Positions 1 to 8,303 of a stretch of 64,000 nucleotides of DNA are shown one piece after another. The stretch's first letter is position 1, and each line of letters starts with the position of its first letter. The position numbers and the translations under genes were made by a program. Below the pieces are notes generated by a model. That model saw only the letters and a list, made by a program, of their open reading frames with translations. It was not told the origin of the DNA and ran no database searches. The stretch is from an uncultured Hyphomicrobium sp. (lineage in GTDB: Bacteria; Pseudomonadota; Alphaproteobacteria; Rhizobiales; Hyphomicrobiaceae). The DNA is taken from positions 132,334 to 196,333 of the forward strand of contig CAKTFJ010000004.1 in the NCBI GenBank assembly GCA_934555825.1. The letters run 5' to 3'.

Positions 1-420
1 GAAACGGGCGCGGTCGTAAACGGGGGAATTGCTGCCGGGGCCGCGCAGGCGCAGCACCGCGGAGAACCTCGGCGGGTTGCCGAAGTCGGTAGTGATGTCG
101 CTCACGAGCGGATGCTCGCGCACCCAAGCTATGCCGACGAGCGGAATGGCGATCAACGCGAGGCTCAACGTCACGGCGAAGAGCACACGCGCGGTGCCGG
201 GGCGGCCCGTATGCCAGATGATTAAGGCTGCCACGATCGCCGCGAGGATCGAGAGGACTGCGATCCCCAGCGCCACCATGACGAGGTTGAAGGCGACGGG
301 TGTGGCCATGCCGACGACACGGTGGAGAAACGCCGCCGCAACGAGAAGCCCGAAGGCGAACAGCGCGGCCCGGGTCGCCCAACGGCTTGCAGCCGGCTCT
401 CTTTCGAGTTCAGCGACCAT
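1..420 (-). CDS. DUF1499 domain membrane protein, N-terminal part (cut by window edge)
   Basis: The frame opens with an ATG at 420 on the minus strand and runs off the left end without a stop, so only about 140 residues are visible. After a short charged N-terminus there are three hydrophobic segments (roughly residues 15-35, 40-62 and 68-88). They are followed by a stretch reading SDITTDFGNPPRF, which matches the start of the DUF1499 domain as found in Hyphomicrobiales. Proteins of this type are inner-membrane proteins of unknown function. No partner gene lies upstream within the window. The family call is confident from the DITTD..NPPRF signature; no function can be given. Confidence 0.75.
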   Translation of the reverse strand, partial: MVAELEREPAASRWATRAALFAFGLLVAAAFLHRVVGMATPVAFNLVMVALGIAVLSILAAIVAALIIWHTGRPGTARVLFAVTLSLALIAIPLVGIAWVREHPLVSDITTDFGNPPRFSAVLRLRGPGSNSPVYDRARF

Positions 421-888
421 GGTCGTTCGGGTTGCCTTGCTGTTGGGAGACTCGGATGAGGATACCCTCGGAATCGGACGAATTGTAGGGCCGCGTCGCC
501 CGACCCTGTCGACGGTCCGCCGCTCGGCCGTTGAGCGATGCAGCTCACGGTTAGCGGACGGAGGCCTTTCCGTGCGGAAACGCCGTATTGTCAGCGCCTG
601 CACACCGCCGCCCCGCGCTGTTACATTTGCACCGGCTCGTCACAAACGGCGGCGCATCGGTCGTCCAAATTGCGTGCTATCTTGCGTCCTCAGTCGACAG
701 AAGCGAGCATTTTAAGGCACGCACACGAGTTGCATTTGCCAGCAGCGGTGCGAGCCGGCGATCTCGCGGCGCGATGTCCTGAAAATAGATTGTTTTCCAA
801 TCTCTTCCCTCGTCGCCGAACTGTCACGCGCGCTGGCTACACTCCTCGTCGTCATTTCCCTGCGCTTTTTTAGCGAGCAAACTCTCCC
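421..888. other. Intergenic region without a recognised gene
   Basis: This 468-base stretch separates two divergently transcribed genes, the DUF1499 gene leftward and the CHAD gene rightward, so promoters for both are expected here. The short open frames in it have arginine/proline-rich, low-complexity translations and are not credible. A small hairpin (AGATTG, loop TTTTC, CAATCT, about 788-804) lies upstream of the CHAD gene. I see no tRNA, riboswitch or convincing promoter consensus. Confidence 0.5.
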
Positions 889-1872
889 ATGGCCTTCCGT
901 TTCAGGCTCCACGAGCCGATCACAAAGGGATTCCGCCGGATCGGCGCAGAACAGATCGAGCGCGCGCTCGGCCAGCTCTCGGCCGGGGTCGATGCCGTCC
1001 GCGAGGTGCACGAAGCGCGCAAGTGCCTGAAGCGCCTTCGCGCGCTGCTGAGGCTCGGGCGCGAGGCGCTGGGGGAAGAGGTTTTCCAGGCGGAGAACGC
1101 ACGCTTTCGAACGATTGCAGGCCGGCTCTCGTCGGTGCGCGACGATCACGTTGTGATCGAGACGCTGGTGCAGCTCGAAGCGACGACTGCGGATGACGAG
1201 GCGCGCGCTGCACTCCGCCGTGCGAGAGCAGCCTGTCTCGAAGCGCAAGCGTCGGAGGACGCTGCGGCACATGCCGTCGATCCGGCCACCCTCTCGGAAG
1301 TGCGTACCGAGCTTGCCGCCGCACTCGAGAGCTTCCGCAATCTCAAGCTCAGCCCCAAAAACACGTCCGCGCTGGTGGCCGGGCTCGTGCGCGTTTACAG
1401 GCGCGGGCAGAAAAGCCTGGCCGCGGCCTACTCAAGCGGCGACGACGAGGACTTCCACACGCTGCGCAAGGCTGTGCAGGCCCATTGGCGGCATATGGCG
1501 CTTCTCACACGGGTTTGGGCCGACATGTTCGAGGCGCGCGTAGCGGCGGCGCGAGAGCTTTCTCAAATTCTTGGGGACGACCACGATCTCGCGCTCCTCA
1601 AGGCGCGGGTGGCCGCGCTCGACGCCGGGGCGCTCTCCGAGGGCGAGGCCGAAGTGGTGCTCTCCCTGATCGCGAACCGCCAAGAGATGCTGAGGCGCCT
1701 TGCGGAGCCTCGCGCGGAGATGCTGTTCGCTGCTTCTGCCAAAGCACACGGCCGCTGGGTCACCGCCCTCTGGGACGCCGCGGTGGCCAAGGCCACGGTG
1801 GATGCCGAGGCGGAAAAGAGCGGGCACTCGCCATCCACATCCTCGAAAAAGCAGGCGTTTTCCCGCTCCTAG
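889..1872 (+). CDS. CHAD domain-containing protein
   Basis: This 327-residue protein has a CHAD domain (conserved histidine alpha-helical domain) over roughly residues 8-290. The pattern VHEARKCLKRLRALLRL near residue 45 and HTLRKAVQAHWRHM near residue 190 are the two conserved His/Lys/Arg helical signatures. CHAD domains bind inorganic polyphosphate through these basic residues and often accompany a CYTH domain; here there is no CYTH domain in the protein or next to it. No signal peptide is seen, so it is probably cytoplasmic. The ATG at 889 has only a weak ribosome-binding site, but no better upstream start exists. A role in polyphosphate handling is inferred from the family only. Confidence 0.85.
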   Translation: MAFRFRLHEPITKGFRRIGAEQIERALGQLSAGVDAVREVHEARKCLKRLRALLRLGREALGEEVFQAENARFRTIAGRLSSVRDDHVVIETLVQLEATTADDEARAALRRARAACLEAQASEDAAAHAVDPATLSEVRTELAAALESFRNLKLSPKNTSALVAGLVRVYRRGQKSLAAAYSSGDDEDFHTLRKAVQAHWRHMALLTRVWADMFEARVAAARELSQILGDDHDLALLKARVAALDAGALSEGEAEVVLSLIANRQEMLRRLAEPRAEMLFAASAKAHGRWVTALWDAAVAKATVDAEAEKSGHSPSTSSKKQAFSRS

Positions 1873-1931
1873 CCCCTCCTTCGGGGTCTGTTGGGCTTGC
1901 CTCCACCGCTCGAAACGCGCATCTGACCTCT

Positions 1932-2034
1932 CTAGAGCGTGATCATTGCAAATCGAACCGGGATCACGCTCTAGGTCTTTGGTGAGACCGATGATTCACG
2001 TTTCAGGCTGATAGGGCCTGAAACGATCATGGTC
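1932..2034. repeat. Paired-hairpin intergenic repeat, copy A
   Basis: Two adjacent inverted repeats form this element. Hairpin 1 has perfect 13-bp arms, CTAGAGCGTGATC at 1932-1944 and its complement at 1962-1974, around a 17-base loop. Hairpin 2 spans 1986-2034: CGTTTCAGGC pairs with GCCTGAAACG, extended by ATGAT/ATCAT and GACC/GGTC with a bulged G at 1990 and a bulged TCA at 1996-1998. A second copy lies at 7787-7889 with the same architecture and a compensatory base-pair change. It ends a few bases before the ferrochelatase start and resembles the RIME/REP-type palindromic elements of rhizobia; which named family it belongs to, if any, I cannot say. Confidence 0.85.
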
Positions 2035-2054
2035 TAGATGTGCGTAGAACGTCC

Positions 2055-3146
2055 ATGCGGAAGACGGACGCGGGAGCAAACCTCAAGATGTTGACGAAAC
2101 CTGACAACGGCTTCGAGCCGGATCGCAGCCACTGGCCGAAGGATCATCCCGACGTCCGGCACGGTCGGGTGGGCGTGCTTCTCTTGAACCTCGGTACGCC
2201 GGACGGCACCGATTATTGGGCCATGCGCCGCTATCTCAAGGAGTTCCTCTCCGACCGTCGCGTGATCGAGGAGCCGCGCTGGAAATGGTGGCCGATCCTC
2301 AACTTGATCATCCTCACTGTCCGCCCCGGACGGAAAGGCAAAGACTACGCCACGATCTGGAACAACGAGAAGGACGAAGGCCCGCTTAAGACCATCACGC
2401 GGTCGCAAGCCGAAAAGCTCGCGAAGCGCCTTTCGGATGCGCCGCATGTCATCGTCGATTGGGCGATGCGTTACGCCAACCCCTCGACGGAAAGCCGGCT
2501 CGAAGCGCTGTTCGCTGCGGGCTGCGAGCGCATCCTGCTGGTGCCGCTCTATCCCCAATATGCCGCGGCAACGTCCGCGACCGCCTGCGACCAAGCTTTT
2601 CGCGCGCTCATGAACATGCGGTGGCAGCCTGCGGTTCGCGTCGCGCCCGCCTATCACGACGATCCGACTTACATCGACCGCCTTGCCCGTTCGATGAAGG
2701 CGAGCCTCGCCAGACTCGACTTCGAGCCGGAGCGTATCGTGGCGACATTCCACGGGATGCCGGTCAAATATTTCGAGGCTGGCGACCCCTACCATTGCCA
2801 TTGCCAGAAGACGTCGCGGCTTCTGCGCGAGGCGCTGGGCTGGCCCGAGGATCGCTGGCTCACGACCTTCCAATCCCGGTTCGGCAACGACCCGTGGCTC
2901 GAACCTTATACCGACAAGACGGTGGAGCGTCTGGCCGCGGAAGGCATCAAGCGGCTCGCGCTCGTGGCGCCCGGGTTCTCGGCCGACTGCCTGGAGACGC
3001 TCGAAGAGCTCGACGGCGAAAACCGCCACATCTTCGAGGGCGGCGGGGGCGAGAAGTTCGCGTACCTGCCGGCCCTCAACGACAGCGAGGACGGTGTCGA
3101 CGTGATCGAGGCCATCGTGCGCCGCGAGATTTCGGGCTGGGTCTGA
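2055..3146 (+). CDS. hemH: Ferrochelatase
   Basis: The product inserts ferrous iron into protoporphyrin IX, the last step of protohaem synthesis. The 363-residue protein matches the usual length of about 340-360. The family signature is present: LLLNLGTPD near residue 42, FHGMPVKYFEAGDPY near residues 232-246 with the metal-site His233, and WLEPYTDKTVE further on. A GTG at 2040 would add five residues but sits directly after the repeat ending at 2034; ATGs at 2055 and 2088 are the other options. None has a strong Shine-Dalgarno, so the exact start is uncertain. It is probably transcribed alone or through from upstream; no other haem gene is adjacent. Confidence 0.93.
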   Translation: MRKTDAGANLKMLTKPDNGFEPDRSHWPKDHPDVRHGRVGVLLLNLGTPDGTDYWAMRRYLKEFLSDRRVIEEPRWKWWPILNLIILTVRPGRKGKDYATIWNNEKDEGPLKTITRSQAEKLAKRLSDAPHVIVDWAMRYANPSTESRLEALFAAGCERILLVPLYPQYAAATSATACDQAFRALMNMRWQPAVRVAPAYHDDPTYIDRLARSMKASLARLDFEPERIVATFHGMPVKYFEAGDPYHCHCQKTSRLLREALGWPEDRWLTTFQSRFGNDPWLEPYTDKTVERLAAEGIKRLALVAPGFSADCLETLEELDGENRHIFEGGGGEKFAYLPALNDSEDGVDVIEAIVRREISGWV

Positions 3147-3281
3147 GGTCTGCCACAAAGATAACCGACAGAGTAAGGATCATACAACGTCGGCGCTGAC
3201 GGCGGCCCGGAACGGGCTTATGCTGCGGCGCTTTCGTCTATGGCAAAGCGTGTTCATCCGCCTTCGGGGAGAGGGTCCCAC

Positions 3282-4283
3282 ATGTTCAACGGCTTCGAGG
3301 TTTTCGGCATCCTTTTGATCGTTCTCGCCGCGGCGGTGCTGTGGTCGACGGTCAAGATCATCCCTCAAGGGTACAACTACACCGTCGAAAGCTTCGGCCG
3401 CTATACGCGGACGCTGTCGCCGGGGCTGCATTTCCTCGTTCCCGTCGTCGAGCGCATCGGCCATCACGTGAACGTCAAGGAGCAGGTGCTCGAAATCCCG
3501 AGCCAGGACGTGATCACGCGCGACAATGCGATGGTCCGTGTCGACGGCGTTGCATTCTTCCAAGTGCTGAATGCCGCCAGATCCGCCTACGAGGTCGATC
3601 ACCTCGAGAACGCGATCGTCAACCTCACCATGACGAACATCCGCACCGTGATGGGCTCGATGGATCTCGACGAACTCCTCTCGAACCGCGACATCATCAA
3701 CGCGAAGCTGCTCGACGTGGTGGATCAGGCTACCGAGAGCTGGGGCGTGAAGGTGACGCGCATCGAGATCAAGGACATTGCGCCGCCGCGCGATCTCATC
3801 GACGCGATGGCGCGGCAGATGAAGGCCGAGCGCGAAAAGCGCGCGCAGATCCTCGAAAGCGAAGGCTTGCGGGCCGCCGCAATCCTCAAGGCGGAAGGCG
3901 AGAAGCAGGCCGTCGTGCTGGAAGCCGAGGGCCGGCGCGAAGCGGCATTCAAGGATGCGGAGGCACGCGAGCGCGAAGCGGAAGCAGAAGCCAAGGCCAC
4001 GCAGATGGTGTCGGACGCCATCGCATCTGGCAGCGTGCAGGCGATCAACTACTTCGTTGCCAACAACTATGTGAAGGCTCTCGAAGAGCTTGCGAAGGCG
4101 CCGAACCAGAAAGTGGTGCTGATGCCGCTCGAAGCGTCCTCCGTGATCGGCTCGCTCGCAGGCCTCACCGAGATCACCCGCGAGGCCTTCAGCGCTGGCG
4201 GTGGAAACGGCGGCGGATCGGCTGCGCCGAGGCCGGGCACAAAGCCGGGCGGCGGGCGCTCGTCGGGTGTGCCGCAGGTTTAA
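3282..4283 (+). CDS. SPFH/Band 7 (stomatin-like) membrane protein
   Basis: This 333-residue protein has an N-terminal membrane segment (about residues 7-24), a PHB/SPFH domain (about 25-180) with the typical QGYNYTVESFGRY and PGLHFLVP motifs, an alanine/glutamate-rich coiled coil (about 185-245) and a glycine-rich tail. Proteins of this kind (QmcA/stomatin) oligomerise on membranes and often act with an NfeD-type partner and membrane proteases. No NfeD gene is adjacent here. The ATG at 3282 is preceded by a good Shine-Dalgarno, GGGAGAGGG at 3267-3275, which decides the start against an upstream ATG at 3240. Its client is unknown. Confidence 0.88.
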   Translation: MFNGFEVFGILLIVLAAAVLWSTVKIIPQGYNYTVESFGRYTRTLSPGLHFLVPVVERIGHHVNVKEQVLEIPSQDVITRDNAMVRVDGVAFFQVLNAARSAYEVDHLENAIVNLTMTNIRTVMGSMDLDELLSNRDIINAKLLDVVDQATESWGVKVTRIEIKDIAPPRDLIDAMARQMKAEREKRAQILESEGLRAAAILKAEGEKQAVVLEAEGRREAAFKDAEAREREAEAEAKATQMVSDAIASGSVQAINYFVANNYVKALEELAKAPNQKVVLMPLEASSVIGSLAGLTEITREAFSAGGGNGGGSAAPRPGTKPGGGRSSGVPQV

Positions 4284-4287
4284 GTAG

Positions 4288-4306
4288 TCGCTGTCATTGA
4301 CAGCGA
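4288..4306. terminator. Hairpin between convergent genes, possible bidirectional terminator
   Basis: Nine-base arms TCGCTGTCA and TGACAGCGA surround a single T, five bases after the SPFH stop codon and just before the convergent acyltransferase stop. As RNA it would fold with a 7-bp stem and a CATTG loop. No U-run follows on either strand, so Rho-independent termination is only a guess from position. Confidence 0.4.
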
Positions 4307-4309
4307 AGC

Positions 4310-7300
4310 TTAGACCGCAGCGTTCAGCACCTCGGGCTTGCGAGGCCCCGCCATCTTCTCCTTCGCGAGGGCAAGGGCTGCAACGTAGTCCGGCTTGCCG
4401 CTGCCGAGGAGCGGCACGCTCGACACGGCGAGCACATCTGCCGGCACCATCAGCTCGTTAGCGCCCTTGCCGCGGGCGAAACGGCCGAACGCGTCGCGCG
4501 TGGCCGCGCTCTCGGTCGTCATCAGCACGAGGCGCTCGCCCTTGCGCGCGTCGGGCAGCGCGACGACGACACTCGTTGCCGCCGGCCATAGCTCAGCAGC
4601 CAGCGCCTCCACGGACGCAAGCGAAACCATCTCGCCGGCGATCTTGGCAAAACGCTTGGCGCGGCCCTTGATGGTGAGGAAGCCCTGCGCGTCGATGGCG
4701 ACAATGTCGCCGGTGTCGTGCCAGCCGTCCTCGGGCGGCTCGAGAACACCGGGGTTCTCGGCGCGCATGTAGCCCAGCATCACGTTGGGGCCGCGCACAT
4801 AGAGGCGGCCACCCTCCTCGATACCGGGCACAGGTTCGAGACGCGCCTCCATCAATGGCGACAAGCGCCCGACGGAGCCCGACTTGTTTGCGAGTGGCGT
4901 GTTGATGGCAAGCACGGGCGCCGTCTCCGTCACGCCGTAGCCTTCCAGGATACGGACCCCGAACTTCTCCATGTAGATCTGGCGCGTACGCTCCTTCACG
5001 GCTTCGGCGCCGGCGAGGATCAGGCGGACGCGCGCGAAGTCATACGGGTGCGCGGTGCGGGCGTAACCGTTGAGGAACGTGTCGGTGCCGAACAGGATGG
5101 TCGCGTTCGAGCCGTAGACCAGCTCCGGCACAATGCGGTAGTGCAGCGGCGTGGGGTAAAGATAGACGGGCACGCCCGCGACCAGCGGCATCACGAGGCC
5201 CGCTGTGAGCCCGAACGAGTGGAACACCGGCAGCACGTTGAAGACCTTGTCCTCGCCGTTCACGGCGACGCGCGTGAGGGACTGCATCGCGTTGGCGAGC
5301 ATGTTCCGGTGCGAGAGCACGACGCCTTTCGGCAAACCTTCCGAGCCGGACGTGAAAAGGATGGCGGCGGGATCGTTCGCGTCGCGCCGCACCTGTGGGG
5401 TCTTGCCGCGCAGGATGCCGCGCAGTTTATCTCCAAACCCAATCGAAGCGCGCACATCTTCCAGATAGACGATGCGCCGGCCTTCTTCCTTGAGCCGTTC
5501 GATCACGGTCTCAAGGTGCGCTTTCTCGATGAACACGCGGCTCGTGAGAACGACGTCGGCTTTGACCGCCGCGCAGGCGGCCGCGACGTTCTGCGGGCCT
5601 GCTGTGAAGTTCAACATCGCGGGCACGCGGCCGATGGTCTGAAGCGCGAAGAAGGTGACGGCGACGCCGGCCGAGTTCGGCAGCATGACGCCGACGGAAG
5701 CACCGACGGGTGCGAGGCTCGCGAGCTTCGCGCCTAGCACCTGCGCGCCGAGGATGAGCTTGCCGTAGGAGAGTTTCGTGCCGAGCGGGTCTTCGATGGC
5801 GGGCTTGCCCGTATCGCGCGTCGCTTTCGCCTCGACGAGTGCGGAGAAGAGCGTCTGATCGAGGTTCGCGGTCTTTACCGCCGCATCGACCATCAGATCC
5901 TGAAGCGCCATGCCGGCCGCCTGCCGGCGCGCCTTGCCTTTGAGGCCCTCCGGCACGGGCAGCTTCACGGGCGGCAGGATCGTGACGGTGGTCTTGGGAA
6001 ACATCGTCTTGCGCGCCTGGAAGCGGTTCAAATAGCCGAAGTGGCTGCGCTCGGGTCCGTCGATGCGCACCGGCACGATCACGGCATCGGCCTTGTCGGC
6101 AATCATCGCGGTGCCGTCATAGACTTTCATCAGACCGCCCGTCACCGTGAGGCGGCCTTCGGGGAAGATCACGATGGTCTCGCCGTTCTTGACAGCCTGG
6201 ATCAGGTGGCGCGTGCCGAGCGGGCGGGCGGGATCGATGGCGTGCGTCCTGACGAACTTGAGCAGCGGCCTGAGCCAGCCCTTCTCCGACCAACCCGTGT
6301 CGATGGCGAAGGCGGCGTGCGAAGGCAGGATCGCGTGCATCAGCGGCGCGTCGAGCAGGCTCACGTGGTTGGGCGCGATGATGGCCCGCGTGCCTTCGGG
6401 TGGCAGGTTCTCGTAGCCCTTCACCTCAAGGCCCATGAAGGTCTTGAACAGGAAGGCACCGACATCCTGTGCGCCCTCCTTGCCCCATGCTCTCAGAATG
6501 AAGGCCATGGCGAGGAAGTTCGCGACGCCCAGCACAGTGAGCAGCAGGACGAGGCCCGCGCCGTTCCACTGCGCGACAGCGGCTCCAAGGCTTCCAGCCG
6601 TCATGAAGGCGGCCGCGATCACGTTACACGCCGCGATCACGCGCGCCTTTTGAGCCTGAGGGGCCCAAAGCTGAACGGCGGCGAAGGACGGCACGATGAA
6701 GAGACCGCCAGCCACGGCAAGCCCGAAAAGATCGACAAGGACACGCCAGCCGCTCACCGTCTTGAGCAGCGCCGCGACGGTCAGGACTTCGGCCCCGGGC
6801 GCGATGCCGGACGTGGTGAGCGCAAGGTCGAGCAGGAACAGGCCCATGAGCAATGCGCCGATGGGCACAAGCGCAAGGTTCGGGCGCGTCTTGCTTGCGC
6901 GCGCCGCAAGCGCCGACCCCACCGCGATGCCGACCGTGAAAACGACGAGCGCCAGGATGACGACGTTCTCGTTGCCGCCCATCGTATCCTTCAACAGCAC
7001 CGGCAGGAGCGCCAGCGCCACCATGCCGACGAGCCAGAACCAGGAGACGATGAGCGCGCCGACCCAGAGACGGCGCTCGGCGCGGAGCTGCCTGATGAGG
7101 GCTGCTGTGGAGGTTATGGGATTGAAGTCGACGGCGAGACCGGGGGCGGCCGCTCCCATCTTCGGGATCAGGCTCGCCGCAAGCCAGCAGAGCACGGCAA
7201 GGCCCACCACGAGCCCCGCAAGCAGCCATACGCCGCCCGCATTGCTGGCAGCGAGGCCGCCGCCGATGGTGCCGATCAGGATGGCGGTGAAGGTCGCGCT

Positions 7301-7735
7301 TTCGACAAATGCGTTGCCGGCCGGCAGCTCGCGCGGCTGCAGCAACGCGGGAAGAATGCCGTACTTGATGGGCCCGAACAGCGCCGCGATCACGCCGTAG
7401 AGGCCGAGAGCGATGAAGAGGACGAACGTCGACTGCATGAGAAATCCCACAGCCGCGACGACGGCCACCGGGATTTCAGCACGCTTCAATTTTTCGGCCA
7501 CCACCGCCTTGTCGTATCGGTCGGCCAGTTCGCCTGCGATGCCCGACAGGATGAAGAACGGCGCCACGAGGACCGCGCCCGCGAGCGCGACCAAGGGGCC
7601 GCCCTCCTCAGAGCCGACCGTGAAAAGAATCAGGATTACCAGCGCGTTCTTGACAAAGTTGTCGTTCAAAGCCGAGAGAAATTGGCACCAGAACAACGGC
7701 GCGAATCGGCGGCTGGTGATCAGGGCTTTGACCAT
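4310..7735 (-). CDS. aas: LplT-Aas fusion: lysophospholipid transporter, 2-acyl-GPE acyltransferase and acyl-ACP synthetase
   Basis: This 1141-residue protein joins three functions that in E. coli are split between lplT and aas. Residues 1-415 form an MFS transporter like LplT, which flips lysophospholipid inward. Residues about 430-600 are a PlsC-type acyltransferase with NHVSLLD (456-462) and FPEGR (524-528). Residues about 625-1130 are an AMP-binding acyl-ACP synthetase with the phosphate-binding stretch LFTSGSEGLPKG near 793, GYGVTETAP, WHDTGD and GRAKRFAKIAGE. Together they would import, re-acylate and so repair lysophosphatidylethanolamine at the inner membrane. The three-part fusion is known in alphaproteobacteria. 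The ATG at 7735 lies 52 bases from repeat copy B. No partial domain or frameshift is seen. Confidence 0.93.
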   Translation of the reverse strand: MVKALITSRRFAPLFWCQFLSALNDNFVKNALVILILFTVGSEEGGPLVALAGAVLVAPFFILSGIAGELADRYDKAVVAEKLKRAEIPVAVVAAVGFLMQSTFVLFIALGLYGVIAALFGPIKYGILPALLQPRELPAGNAFVESATFTAILIGTIGGGLAASNAGGVWLLAGLVVGLAVLCWLAASLIPKMGAAAPGLAVDFNPITSTAALIRQLRAERRLWVGALIVSWFWLVGMVALALLPVLLKDTMGGNENVVILALVVFTVGIAVGSALAARASKTRPNLALVPIGALLMGLFLLDLALTTSGIAPGAEVLTVAALLKTVSGWRVLVDLFGLAVAGGLFIVPSFAAVQLWAPQAQKARVIAACNVIAAAFMTAGSLGAAVAQWNGAGLVLLLTVLGVANFLAMAFILRAWGKEGAQDVGAFLFKTFMGLEVKGYENLPPEGTRAIIAPNHVSLLDAPLMHAILPSHAAFAIDTGWSEKGWLRPLLKFVRTHAIDPARPLGTRHLIQAVKNGETIVIFPEGRLTVTGGLMKVYDGTAMIADKADAVIVPVRIDGPERSHFGYLNRFQARKTMFPKTTVTILPPVKLPVPEGLKGKARRQAAGMALQDLMVDAAVKTANLDQTLFSALVEAKATRDTGKPAIEDPLGTKLSYGKLILGAQVLGAKLASLAPVGASVGVMLPNSAGVAVTFFALQTIGRVPAMLNFTAGPQNVAAACAAVKADVVLTSRVFIEKAHLETVIERLKEEGRRIVYLEDVRASIGFGDKLRGILRGKTPQVRRDANDPAAILFTSGSEGLPKGVVLSHRNMLANAMQSLTRVAVNGEDKVFNVLPVFHSFGLTAGLVMPLVAGVPVYLYPTPLHYRIVPELVYGSNATILFGTDTFLNGYARTAHPYDFARVRLILAGAEAVKERTRQIYMEKFGVRILEGYGVTETAPVLAINTPLANKSGSVGRLSPLMEARLEPVPGIEEGGRLYVRGPNVMLGYMRAENPGVLEPPEDGWHDTGDIVAIDAQGFLTIKGRAKRFAKIAGEMVSLASVEALAAELWPAATSVVVALPDARKGERLVLMTTESAATRDAFGRFARGKGANELMVPADVLAVSSVPLLGSGKPDYVAALALAKEKMAGPRKPEVLNAAV

Positions 7736-7786
7736 CGAGAACGGATCCTGAGACGTGGCCGAGACGGCCGGTAGGGGAACTGGCGA

Positions 7787-7889
7787 CTAGAGCGTGATCG
7801 TTTTAAGTTGAACCAGGATCACGCTCTAGGTCCTTGGTGAGACCGATGATTCACGTTTCCGGCTGCTCGGGCCGGAAACGATCATGGTC
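7787..7889. repeat. Paired-hairpin intergenic repeat, copy B
   Basis: This is the second copy of the element at 1932-2034, in the same orientation and of identical length. Hairpin 1 has the same 13-bp arms at 7787-7799 and 7817-7829 with a diverged 17-base loop. Hairpin 2 (7841-7889) has CGTTTCCGGC pairing with GCCGGAAACG, where copy A has CGTTTCAGGC and GCCTGAAACG: an A-T pair has become a C-G pair. The same bulged G and bulged TCA are kept. It lies between the starts of divergent genes (aas and thiS). Confidence 0.85.
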
Positions 7890-7990
7890 TAAGCCTTAAG
7901 TATGGGCTCCATCATGGTCAAACGACGGCCCATTGTGGCGGATGCGTTCCGCCGGGTGGGCGCTCAATTGACAGGTTTGCCGGCCCGGCG

Positions 7991-8014
7991 GCAAGGTGCC
8001 TTCTGGCACTTGCA
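7991..8014 (+). promoter_or_regulatory. Hairpin in the leader of the thiS-thiG-thiE unit
   Basis: GCAA, a bulged G, GTGCC, loop TTCT, GGCAC, TTGC makes a nine-pair stem 24 bases before the thiS start. A thiamine-pyrophosphate riboswitch would be the usual regulator of such a unit, but I cannot find its conserved CUGAGA and related blocks here. It may be a non-THI leader element or simply secondary structure. Confidence 0.3.
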
Positions 8015-8037
8015 GGGGATAGTCCCTACGTGAGCCT

Positions 8038-8292
8038 ATGAACAATCCCGGATTTCCGATGGCCGATACCCAGTCCAGCGCAACAGAACGCCTCCGCGAG
8101 ATTACGGTCAACGGCCGCACGACACGGAGCGCGGCAATGACACTCGCTGATCTCGTTGCCGAGCACGGCTTCGCCGACGGTCGGGTGGCGACCGCGGTTA
8201 ACGGCGATTTCGTTGCCGAACGCGCACGCGCTGCCGCACGCCTCCGCGACGGAGACAACGTGGAGATCCTGTCCGTCCGTCAAGGCGGCTAG
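8038..8292 (+). CDS. thiS: Sulfur carrier protein ThiS
   Basis: This small protein (84 residues from 8038, 77 from the second ATG at 8059) carries sulfur as a C-terminal thiocarboxylate for thiazole synthesis. It has the ubiquitin-like pattern [10 protein letters not shown] near the start, ATAVNGDFV in the middle and ends in the diagnostic Gly-Gly. The mature family length is about 66-70, so the first 15-20 residues may be an extension or the start may lie further in. It is followed 11 bases later by thiG, with which it acts directly. No thiO, thiF or thiC gene is present in the window. Confidence 0.92.
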   Translation: MNNPGFPMADTQSSATERLREITVNGRTTRSAAMTLADLVAEHGFADGRVATAVNGDFVAERARAAARLRDGDNVEILSVRQGG

Positions 8293-8303
8293 GCCCAAAC
8301 CTT

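Noticed and set aside
6041-7774. Long open frame on the plus strand opposite the aas gene, about 577 residues
   Set aside because: It is rich in Arg, His, Glu, Gln and Asp with no hydrophobic core or known motif, and is an antisense shadow of a gene with three clear domains.
7890-8040. Thiamine-pyrophosphate riboswitch before thiS
   Set aside because: The conserved blocks such as CUGAGA are not present; only a plain hairpin can be seen.
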